From Gammaproteobacteria bacterium (GTDB taxonomy: Bacteria > Pseudomonadota > Gammaproteobacteria > Enterobacterales > Kangiellaceae), in the NCBI GenBank assembly GCA_002401655.1, contig NVTT01000001.1, forward strand, positions 15,347 to 22,277: a stretch of DNA of 6,931 nt, read 5' to 3'. The notes under the pieces were generated by a model. It had not been told where the DNA came from. It did not search any database and saw nothing but the letters and a program-made list of their open reading frames with translations. Below, in pieces: positions 1-6,143 of the stretch. A program made the position numbers and the translations under genes. How positions within the stretch are numbered: the first letter of the stretch is position 1; each line of letters begins with the position of its first letter.

Positions 1-798
1 AATAGAAATATATTTGAATTATTCCCAGAGATTGATCAAAAATGGTTTCAACATAAAGTTGAATCGGTCTTCCAATTAAAAATACGGGCATTTAGTATTT
101 GGGAGCAAAGGCCCTATATTTTTAAATTTAAAAACTATCGACCAATCACGGGTATTGCCGAGCTGATGTACCAAAATATTTCCATTTTCCCCATTTTGTC
201 AACGACGGGAGACGTCGATAATATTTGTATTATTGTTTATGACGTAACCGATGTAGCGACTAATCGGAGTGCATTAAAAACCGCCAATTTGCAATTAGAA
301 AAACTCAGTCGTACGGATAAGCTGACTAATTTGAATAATCGAGGTTATTGGCAAGAGTGCCAAGAGTTTGAATTTAATAAATTTAGTCGCTACCAACAAA
401 CGATCAGTATGGTGATTTTTGATATAGACCATTTTAAACAAGTTAACGATACTTATGGACATCAGGCGGGCGATGAAGTTATTCGTGAGTGCGCTAAAAC
501 GTTAGTTGAATGTGCTAGAGAGCAAGATATTTGTGGTCGTTACGGAGGCGAAGAGTTTGTTGCTTTACTTTCTGAAACTGATATAGAAGGAGCATTTAAA
601 TTTTCGGAACGTCTACGTAAGAAATTAGCGGAATTAACAATCATTTATGATGAATTGGAAATAAAATTTACCGTCAGTCTTGGTATTTGCCAATTAACAA
701 CTGATATTGCATCCGCTAAAGACTGGTTGGAAAATTCAGATAAAGCACTTTATCGGTCAAAAGAAAATGGTCGAAATAAAACCTCGCGTCACGAATAA
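1..798 (+). CDS. PAS-GGDEF diguanylate cyclase, 5'-truncated by window edge
   Basis: Predicted to make the second messenger c-di-GMP from two GTP, in the cytoplasm. Frame 1 is open from base 1 to the TAA at 796-798, giving 265 codons of the C-terminal part. The ATG at 166 is internal and not the start, because the PAS-like sequence continues upstream of it (FELFPEIDQKWF, RAFSIWEQRPYIFKF, RPITG). Residues 1 to about 87 look like a PAS-type sensor domain ending in YDVTDVA. A short helical linker (ALKTANLQLEKLSRTDKLT) leads into the GGDEF domain from about residue 102 to 262. Visible hallmarks are FDIDHFKQVND (metal and GTP binding), the active-site GGEEF at bases 544-558, and an RxxD motif (REQD) five residues before it, the position of the allosteric inhibitory site. 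The variant GGEEF is normally active. The input signal is unknown. It converges on rnfG with 2 bp between the stops, so it is not co-transcribed with the rnf genes. Confidence 0.93.
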   Translation, partial: NRNIFELFPEIDQKWFQHKVESVFQLKIRAFSIWEQRPYIFKFKNYRPITGIAELMYQNISIFPILSTTGDVDNICIIVYDVTDVATNRSALKTANLQLEKLSRTDKLTNLNNRGYWQECQEFEFNKFSRYQQTISMVIFDIDHFKQVNDTYGHQAGDEVIRECAKTLVECAREQDICGRYGGEEFVALLSETDIEGAFKFSERLRKKLAELTIIYDELEIKFTVSLGICQLTTDIASAKDWLENSDKALYRSKENGRNKTSRHE

Positions 799-800
799 TA

Positions 801-1490
801 TTAATTGTTAATACGTTCTTCACAGTTTGATTCTTTATCAAATAACAAGGCTTTATTATTTTTAAAATACAGAGTCGTATGATAAATTGCATTGATGGTA
901 GCCCTAGGGGTAATCGTTGCGCCGGTTAAAGCATCGAATTCACCACCGTCCTTTTTGACACGCCAGTTTTTATCACTAATACTGGTTAACCCAACATTCT
1001 TAAACTGTTCTAACCAATTGCTTTTGTTGGAGTCAATTTTATCACCTAACCCGGGAGTCTCTCGGTGACTTAGAATTTCAACGCCGAGCAGTTTATCTTG
1101 GTTAGCTTGGTCGTTGTGAGGTTGGTCGTTGTGAGAGAAGGCTACCAGCATATTAATATCTCCCGAGTAACCATCATGCGCTGTTGATGCAAATACTAGA
1201 GCAATGGGTTGATTGTCTTTCCGCATACGATGAATTTTATTTATAGACACTTGGTTTATTCTGGAATGATTATCAACTAAGAGGCAATCGCTGGTAGGTG
1301 AATTATTGTATTTATCCGATGCAACCAATTTGTTTAGTCGTTGATTCATCACTCTTTCTACTTCACTTGCTATCTTATCTTTGGTCAATTGATGAACAAT
1401 AGACACCAGCGCGGTAGAAGCCATCGCAAATAGCGCGAGTATAAATGCATTTTTACGGATGGACTTTTTTAAAACCTCATTACTACTCAT
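801..1490 (-). CDS. rnfG: Rnf electron transport complex subunit RnfG/RsxG
   Basis: FMN-carrying subunit of the Rnf membrane complex, homologous to NqrC. The 229-aa protein has one N-terminal membrane helix (about residues 14-33) and a periplasmic FMN-binding domain. The covalent attachment motif is LTGATITPRA, with Thr192 as the expected phosphoester-linked residue, and the segment ETPGLGDKI (about 144-152) is also typical of the family. It is slightly longer than the E. coli protein (about 206 aa). Part of the difference is an Asn/Asp/Gln-rich loop containing the duplication HNDQP-HNDQA. The ATG at 1490 lies inside the end of rnfD (8-bp overlap), with an AAAGG ribosome-binding site just upstream, so translation is probably coupled. 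It is the last rnf gene of the run, and the expected rnfE does not follow it. Confidence 0.95.
   Translation of the reverse strand: MSSNEVLKKSIRKNAFILALFAMASTALVSIVHQLTKDKIASEVERVMNQRLNKLVASDKYNNSPTSDCLLVDNHSRINQVSINKIHRMRKDNQPIALVFASTAHDGYSGDINMLVAFSHNDQPHNDQANQDKLLGVEILSHRETPGLGDKIDSNKSNWLEQFKNVGLTSISDKNWRVKKDGGEFDALTGATITPRATINAIYHTTLYFKNNKALLFDKESNCEERINN
1106..1135 (-). repeat. 15-bp tandem duplication inside rnfG
   Basis: Two adjacent 15-bp units (1106-1120 and 1121-1135) share 14 of 15 bases, with core TTGGTCGTTGTGAG on the plus strand. The unit is five codons, so the copy is in frame and encodes HNDQP followed by HNDQA. It falls in a polar loop between predicted strands of the FMN domain. 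It looks like a recent slippage duplication tolerated in a surface loop. Confidence 0.85.
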
Positions 1491-2652
1491 TATTCAGGCC
1501 TTTAAAATCGTCATCCGATTTGTTTTCCTGAATTTGTTTTATGGGGATTTGTTTTACAGGCGTTTGTTTTTCGGGAATTTGTTTTACAGTAGTTTTAGTA
1601 CCATAAACCTTCGGTCTAAAATAATGATCGATAGTTGGCGACGCGATATTTAATAGTATGACAGCGAAAGCAAAGGCGTCAGGATAACTACCAAAGGTTC
1701 TAATCATGATTAAAGTAAATCCAATTAATGCACCAAATATGAGTCGACCTTTTTGAGTGGTAGATGCACTAACGGGATCAGTCGCAATAAAAAACACACC
1801 GATCATGGATGCGCCATAAAACAAGTGATCGCTAGCAGAAAGGTATATTTGATCGTCGATTATCGATAAAATTGTAGAGACAATAATCATTGAAGCGATT
1901 ATCGAAACAGGAATATGCCAACGAATTATCTTAAGAAATAGTAAATAAATTCCACCAACTAAATAAGCGACATTAACCCAAATCCAGCTTAGCGAATTAA
2001 TACTAAAAGAAGAATTTTGCTCTGACGGCTCCAGTATTTCTGACAGCATAAAACCCTGAGAAAGAGAGGTTCTGATATGATCCAATGGTGTTGCCATAGT
2101 AAAACCATCCGCCATGGTTCGAATAAGCGCTATATTATTTAGTTCATTAGTGACACCTAAAAATGTTAATTCAATACTCTGTATCAGATTAGGTTTTAGA
2201 ATCAGTAATTCCTGTGTCGGCAACCAATTGGTCATCGCTAAAGGAAATGAAATGAGTAGCAAAACATAACCAATCATGGCGGGATTAAACGGATTGTAGC
2301 CTAAACCGCCATACAAGTGCTTAGCAAAAATTATAGCAAAGTAAACGCCAATAAAACTCATCCACCAAGGCAATAAAGGGGGTATGGCTAAACCTAGTAA
2401 TAGTCCAGTCAATAGTGCTGAATTATCTTTTAAAGTTGCTAAAATGGATCGACTTCTTATTTTCAGGACTAATGCTTCTGCGCTAATTGCAAAGCTACTG
2501 CAAAGTATTAGGTTAATTAAAATCCCCCAACCAAAAAAATAAAATTGAGTTATCGCGCCGGGTATTAATCCCGCGCAAACGAGTATCATTAATTGATTGG
2601 TTGATCGAGTTTCAGTTGATATTTCTGAGTTAATTAAAGGGCTATTCTTCAC
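1483..2652 (-). CDS. rnfD: Rnf electron transport complex subunit RnfD/RsxD
   Basis: Integral membrane subunit homologous to NqrB, carrying covalent FMN and forming part of the ion and electron path. The 389-aa protein has about nine or ten hydrophobic segments between residues 22 and 341. Family signatures include KHLYGGLGYNPFNPAM (111-126), FIATDPVSAS (288-297) and GSYPDAFAFAVILLN (321-335). The FMN motif reads DGFTMATPLD (182-191). Thr188 aligns with the flavin-bearing Thr, but the usual SGAT is TMAT here. The start is GTG, placed 11 bp inside rnfC and preceded by GGGGA six bases upstream, which supports it over the next Met at residue 22. The cytoplasmic tail (about 347-389) is a polar Lys/Gln/Pro extension with pentapeptide repeats. 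It overlaps rnfG by 8 bp. Confidence 0.95.
   Translation of the reverse strand: MKNSPLINSEISTETRSTNQLMILVCAGLIPGAITQFYFFGWGILINLILCSSFAISAEALVLKIRSRSILATLKDNSALLTGLLLGLAIPPLLPWWMSFIGVYFAIIFAKHLYGGLGYNPFNPAMIGYVLLLISFPLAMTNWLPTQELLILKPNLIQSIELTFLGVTNELNNIALIRTMADGFTMATPLDHIRTSLSQGFMLSEILEPSEQNSSFSINSLSWIWVNVAYLVGGIYLLFLKIIRWHIPVSIIASMIIVSTILSIIDDQIYLSASDHLFYGASMIGVFFIATDPVSASTTQKGRLIFGALIGFTLIMIRTFGSYPDAFAFAVILLNIASPTIDHYFRPKVYGTKTTVKQIPEKQTPVKQIPIKQIQENKSDDDFKGLNNE
1528..1587 (-). repeat. Four 15-bp tandem repeats in the rnfD tail
   Basis: Four consecutive in-frame 15-bp units encode VKQIP, EKQTP, VKQIP and IKQIQ (RnfD residues 356-375). Every unit keeps the central Lys-Gln, written as the same TTGTTTT-type core on the plus strand. 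They lie after the last membrane segment, in a tail expected to be unstructured and cytoplasmic. The regular unit length suggests growth by replication slippage, and the copy number may vary between strains. Confidence 0.88.
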
Positions 2653-4261
2653 CTGTTATCCCCGTGTTTATTTTGTTTGTGTTGTTTTGCTTATTTTTCA
2701 CTCGATTAAGCGCTTCTAAAATAGCCGTTTTCTTACCGTCAGGATCAACGGACTTATTTTCTGACGCTTGCTTTCTATCTAGTGCGTTTTTCTTTTGTCT
2801 TGCTTTTCTTTCTAATTTTATGCGGGTGAGGCGACTCTCTCGATTATCAAATCGCTGTTTGGCTAATTCCGAAGTTTTCTCTTTGCTTGATAGATGTTTT
2901 ATTTCAGATTTGGCAAATCGAAAATAGTCAACCAGTGGAATATGGCTTGGACAAACATAATCGCAGGCGCCACACTCAATACAAGCTTTTAAGTCTAATT
3001 GTTCCATTGGTTTCCACTGTTCCGATTTAGAAAACCAATAAAGTTGTTGAGGTAAAAGTTTAATAGGGCAAACAGCTTCACACTCTCCACATCGAATACA
3101 TTCTTTTATTTCAACATTTGTAACGCGTTTGTTAAAAATCAAGCAGTTTACTTTTTTGCTAGTTGAGATATCAAAGTTTGATATTTTTTGGCCCATTAAA
3201 GGACCTCCGATAATGATGAATTTCAAGTCTTTTTCAGGAACATTAAATTGACTAATAATGTGGGAAAAAGATGTACCAAAAGGTATCCAATAATTTCCCG
3301 GAGCATCTACTAAATTACCCGTTATAGTAACCAATCGTCCTATCAGATTACTATTTAATACAATCGCTTGGTAAACTGCAAATAGTGTCGCGACATTTTG
3401 TACTAAGATATTGAGATCTTTCGGTAATTGTTGTTTGGCTAATTCATGCCCTGTGACAATTTGAATTAATTGCTTTTCCCCACCACTGGGATATTTTGTT
3501 GGTGCAACGATAATGGACAAGTCTATTTTATTCTCAGCTAAAAGGTTTATAGATTCTTGAACAGCGAATAATGCTTCTGGTTTATTATCTTCTATAGCAA
3601 AAACAATTCTTTCGCAACCTACAATTTTTGAAACGATAAGAGCGCCTTGAATAATCTGGTTGGCATATCCTCTTAAAAGTCGATCATCACAAGTTATATA
3701 AGGTTCACATTCCATTGCATTAATTATCAGCGTAGAGGGGGTAGATATATCAGTTTTCAATGGTGAAGATTGTTTGATATGAGTGGGGAAAGTTGCTCCA
3801 CCTAAACCGACAATTCCAGCCTTTCTAATTTTATTGATTAAGGAACTTTGTGATTTTGCCTTCCATTGATTCTCGATTTTTGTGACAGAACGATTCTGGT
3901 CAACATTTATTTCTGCTTTAATAACAATAGTCATTTCAGGAAATGATGAATTATGAGCACAGTCAAATAATTCAATGTCTGATACGACTCCATCACAAGG
4001 TGAGTGGACTGGCACATTAAGGCGATCTAACGGTTGGAATGTGGTTAAAGCCTCTCCTTGTATAACCTTCTGCCCTTTGATGACGATGATTTCTACTGCT
4101 TGCTCAATATTTTGAAACGATGATTGATTGATCTGAATTCTAAAGTATTTATCAGAATCAAATTTGCTAATAGCGCGAGAGCTAGAAATTAGTTTATTTT
4201 CTGGTGGATGAATTCCGCCATGGAATTTATTGGTAGCAGTTGATGTGAAATTTTTAGGCAT
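2642..4261 (-). CDS. rnfC: Rnf electron transport complex subunit RnfC/RsxC
   Basis: Peripheral subunit that binds NADH and FMN and passes electrons through two 4Fe-4S clusters. Residue numbers here count from an alternative GTG at 4270. The N-terminus has FHGGIHPPE (16-24). A Rossmann-like flavin/NADH module resembling NuoF follows, with GLGGATFPTH (155-164), NAMECEPYITCDDR (184-197) and YPSGGEKQ (260-267). Two ferredoxin-like clusters use Cys391/394/397/401 and Cys430/433/436/440. The C-terminus (about 460-542) is a charged, probably helical tail (RFDNRESRLTRIKLERKARQ). It is much shorter than the long Ala-rich tail of the E. coli protein (about 740 aa in total). I prefer the ATG at 4261 (539 aa, MPKNFTS) because a weak AGTGA lies upstream of it and the GTG at 4270 has no clear ribosome-binding site. 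The gene lies 14 bp after rnfB and overlaps rnfD by 11 bp. Confidence 0.95.
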   Translation of the reverse strand: MPKNFTSTATNKFHGGIHPPENKLISSSRAISKFDSDKYFRIQINQSSFQNIEQAVEIIVIKGQKVIQGEALTTFQPLDRLNVPVHSPCDGVVSDIELFDCAHNSSFPEMTIVIKAEINVDQNRSVTKIENQWKAKSQSSLINKIRKAGIVGLGGATFPTHIKQSSPLKTDISTPSTLIINAMECEPYITCDDRLLRGYANQIIQGALIVSKIVGCERIVFAIEDNKPEALFAVQESINLLAENKIDLSIIVAPTKYPSGGEKQLIQIVTGHELAKQQLPKDLNILVQNVATLFAVYQAIVLNSNLIGRLVTITGNLVDAPGNYWIPFGTSFSHIISQFNVPEKDLKFIIIGGPLMGQKISNFDISTSKKVNCLIFNKRVTNVEIKECIRCGECEAVCPIKLLPQQLYWFSKSEQWKPMEQLDLKACIECGACDYVCPSHIPLVDYFRFAKSEIKHLSSKEKTSELAKQRFDNRESRLTRIKLERKARQKKNALDRKQASENKSVDPDGKKTAILEALNRVKNKQNNTNKINTGITGEE

Positions 4262-4275
4262 TAAATTCACTATGA

Positions 4276-4869
4276 TTAATTCAATACAATCGATTGTTCA
4301 ATGGGTTTTTGTTGTCGCCAATTAATTAAGTTAGTTTCAACAAAAGGCATTTCAATGCAATCAACGGGGCAGGGTGGTACGCATAGATCACAGCCAGTAC
4401 ATTCGCTTACAATTACTGTATGCATCTGTTTAGCCGTGCCGACAATCGCGTCAACGGGACATGCTTGAATACATTTGGTACAACCAATGCATTCTTCTTC
4501 TATAATGAATGCAACTCTAGGTAAACTTTCTTCTCCGCATTCTTCGTTCAGCGGAATTACATCCAATTCTAAAAGGTTAGCGAGGGATTTGATTCCCGCT
4601 TCACCGCCAGGGGGGCATCGGTTAATGGCTTCACCATTTGCAATCGCTTGGGCGTATGGCTTACATCCTGGATGACCGCATTGACCGCATTGAGTTTGTG
4701 GTAAAATTGCATTAATTTGTTCAACGATTGGATCGCCTTCTACTTTAAAATAAACAGCAGCGTAACCGAGCAGTGCGCCACATAATCCAGAAAAAATAGT
4801 GATCACCGCTATTGCTTGTGTTACTTCAACTAACCATGGCGGAATAGCTACGAATAATTCAATTTCCAT
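4276..4869 (-). CDS. rnfB: Rnf electron transport complex subunit RnfB/RsxB
   Basis: Membrane-anchored ferredoxin-like subunit that carries electrons between RnfC and the membrane core. The 197-aa length is normal for gammaproteobacteria. An N-terminal helix (about residues 14-40, with [11 protein letters not shown]) anchors it. A 4Fe-4S domain follows with CGQCGHPGC and a fourth Cys in NRCPPGG (Cys61/64/69/85). Two bacterial ferredoxin clusters come next: [16 protein letters not shown] (Cys127/130/133/137) and [16 protein letters not shown] (Cys157/160/163/167). All twelve expected cysteines are present. The ATG at 4869 has a strong GGAGGA upstream. It follows rnfA by 18 bp and precedes rnfC closely, as in the standard rnfABCDG order. 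Confidence 0.97.
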   Translation of the reverse strand: MEIELFVAIPPWLVEVTQAIAVITIFSGLCGALLGYAAVYFKVEGDPIVEQINAILPQTQCGQCGHPGCKPYAQAIANGEAINRCPPGGEAGIKSLANLLELDVIPLNEECGEESLPRVAFIIEEECIGCTKCIQACPVDAIVGTAKQMHTVIVSECTGCDLCVPPCPVDCIEMPFVETNLINWRQQKPIEQSIVLN

Positions 4870-4877
4870 TTAAATGA

Positions 4878-4883
4878 TCCTCC
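4878..4883 (-). promoter_or_regulatory. Strong Shine-Dalgarno for rnfB
   Basis: The minus strand reads GGAGGA eight bases before the rnfB ATG, in the 18-bp gap after rnfA. It is the closest match to the consensus in the window and stands out from the weaker sites of the other rnf genes. It fixes the rnfB start at 4869. Confidence 0.8.
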
Positions 4884-4887
4884 GCAT

Positions 4888-5460
4888 TTAAACCAACCCT
4901 GCAAATCCCATAAATGCGAGGGACATAAGCCCTGCAGTTATGAGGCTTATGGCAGCGCCTTTAAATGGTTTAGGAACATCCGCAACGTCAATTCTTTCTC
5001 GCATTCCTGAAAATAAAATAAGAACTAAAGAGAATCCAACGGCCGCATCAAAGCCATAAAAAATAGAGTGAATAAAGTCATGTCCCTGATTGACATTCAA
5101 TAGGGCAACGCCTAATACAGCACAGTTAGTGGTTATCAAAGGTAAAAATATACCGAGGACTCGATGTAAAACGGGGCTAGTTTTTTGAATGACCATTTCG
5201 GTAAACTGAACTACCACCGCAATCGACAAAATAAAGGCGAGGGTTTGTAAATATTCAACATGAAAAGGCTGTAAAATATAATGGTTAATTAAATAACTAA
5301 CCATCGATGCTAAGGTTAAAACGAATGTAGTAGCGGCAGCCATTCCAGTAGCCGTTTCTACTCGATTTGAAACACCCATAAAAGGGCAGAGACCGAGAAA
5401 TTTAACTAAGACAAAGTTATTAACTAAAACCGTGCTAATGAGAAGTAATAGAATGTCCAT
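4888..5460 (-). CDS. rnfA: Rnf electron transport complex subunit RnfA/RsxA
   Basis: Membrane core subunit, homologous to NqrE and paralogous to RnfE/NqrD. The 190-aa protein (ATG at 5460) has six predicted membrane helices and near-consensus family sequence: [20 protein letters not shown] (10-29), [13 protein letters not shown] (110-122) and FSGMRERID. Cys25 (GLCPF) and Cys113 (TNCAV) are the conserved cysteines that, in Rnf/Nqr, help hold an intramembrane iron-sulfur cluster at the interface with RnfE. An alternative TTG start two codons upstream (5466) would give 192 aa. An AGTGA stretch could serve either start, and I prefer ATG because the result matches the family N-terminus. It lies 29 bp after the 115-aa membrane gene and 18 bp before rnfB. 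Confidence 0.96.
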   Translation of the reverse strand: MDILLLLISTVLVNNFVLVKFLGLCPFMGVSNRVETATGMAAATTFVLTLASMVSYLINHYILQPFHVEYLQTLAFILSIAVVVQFTEMVIQKTSPVLHRVLGIFLPLITTNCAVLGVALLNVNQGHDFIHSIFYGFDAAVGFSLVLILFSGMRERIDVADVPKPFKGAAISLITAGLMSLAFMGFAGLV

Positions 5461-5489
5461 TAGCAATTATTCACTAGAGCAAAATAATA

Positions 5490-5837
5490 TTATCGCTTAG
5501 CGCGCGTGGTTAAAAAATGACGGATGCTCATACCAATAAAGTAGACAATTCCCCAGATAATGACTAACTGAACAAGCCCGCTTACAATTGCTTTGGTTCC
5601 TTCAACTTCCGCTTTTAAAAGTGAAGTAATTACTAAAGGTGCATAAGTTTCTGCATTGGTAACCGAGCTTGATGTAACAATCTCGGGCGTTAATGCACCT
5701 ACCGCTAAAAAACTAATGATGGCAAATTTAAACGGCCAAGTTAGATTTTTAACTTTATAAGAAACTAAAGCCAACAAGGCAAGTCCTAAAATAAAGTAAA
5801 CTAGCCAAGCGACTCCGTAAAGCTCAAATGTTTGCAT
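5490..5837 (-). CDS. Small uncharacterised membrane protein heading the rnf operon
   Basis: I do not recognise a named family with certainty. The protein is 115 aa with three hydrophobic segments, about residues 8-26, 34-50 and 85-104. The loop after the second contains ALTPEIVTSSSVTNAETYAPLVI, and the end is basic (RHFLTTRAKR), suggesting a cytoplasmic C-terminus. From memory, short membrane proteins with a similar LTP...APxxI pattern occur in other gammaproteobacteria without known function. No cysteines, histidine clusters or cofactor motifs are visible, so a direct redox role is not supported. The ATG at 5837 has an AAAAGG ribosome-binding site six bases upstream. The 29-bp gap to rnfA on the same strand implies co-transcription, so a role in assembly or regulation of the complex is possible but is inference only. 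Confidence 0.85.
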   Translation of the reverse strand: MQTFELYGVAWLVYFILGLALLALVSYKVKNLTWPFKFAIISFLAVGALTPEIVTSSSVTNAETYAPLVITSLLKAEVEGTKAIVSGLVQLVIIWGIVYFIGMSIRHFLTTRAKR

Positions 5838-6143
5838 ATTTTACCTTTTATACTGTTACTTTATAGGAATTGATTTTCATTTATGAGCTGAAACGCTATA
5901 TTCATTGATTTAAATGGAACTTTCATATCGTTTGATGATTAGCTCTAGCGCTAAACAAGCTTGATCTGAGAGCACTTTAAAAGTAAAACCTATTTTGAAC
6001 GATTTACTAATAGATGTCACTCCCAATATGCATTGATTTTAAATACTTGAATTCAACGCTTGATTTGACTAGTATCTACAAAGTTTCTGTTGCCCAGTTT
6101 ATGTGTAACAATTGTAAAAGCGTATTTAATAGGGATAAGATTA
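5838..6143. other. Divergent intergenic region
   Basis: These 306 bp lie between the 115-aa membrane gene (minus) and the phospholipase-like gene (plus), so both promoters should lie here. It is AT-rich and I see no convincing ORF, RNA gene or terminator. Short perfect palindromes are TAGCGCTA (5946-5953), CAAGCTTG (5956-5963), TTGAATTCAA (6047-6056) and ACAATTGT (6108-6115). A near-identical word occurs twice (CATTGATTTAAAT at 5903-5915 and CATTGATTTTAAAT at 6031-6044). I found no good sigma-70 promoter for the rnf side: TATAAA boxes exist near 5849-5865, but without a matching -35. Confidence 0.7.
6047..6075 (+). promoter_or_regulatory. Candidate sigma-70 promoter of the phospholipase-like gene
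   Basis: TTGAAT (6047-6052) and TAGTAT (6070-6075) are separated by 17 bp, and each matches 4 of 6 consensus bases. This would give a 5' leader of about 60 bases before the ATG at 6144. The -35 box overlaps the perfect palindrome TTGAATTCAA, which could be an operator. In AT-rich DNA such matches arise easily, so this is only a candidate. Confidence 0.3.

Noticed and set aside
799..813. Inverted repeat TATTAA-TTG-TTAATA as a terminator
   Set aside because: A six-pair all-AT stem with no following T-run is too weak to be called a terminator.
1459..1653. A 64-aa plus-strand open frame, Phe/Leu-rich
   Set aside because: It is antisense to rnfG and the repeat tail of rnfD. Its FYG/FLNLF-like repeats are just the complement of the Lys-Gln codons.
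2664..2927. An 87-aa plus-strand open frame
   Set aside because: It is antisense to the Lys/Arg-rich end of rnfC, whose AAA/AAG codons read as hydrophobic Phe/Leu on the other strand.
4475..4675. A 66-aa plus-strand open frame
   Set aside because: It is antisense to the cysteine-cluster region of rnfB, which has clear family motifs.
801..5460. Na+-translocating NADH:quinone reductase (nqr) operon instead of rnf
   Set aside because: RnfB with twelve cluster cysteines and RnfC with two ferredoxin motifs are Rnf-specific. Nqr has NqrA and NqrF instead, and neither is present.
5905..5918. Possible FNR-type site starting TTGAT
   Set aside because: Only the left half matches TTGATnnnnATCAA. The right half reads ATGGA, so it is at best a half-site.
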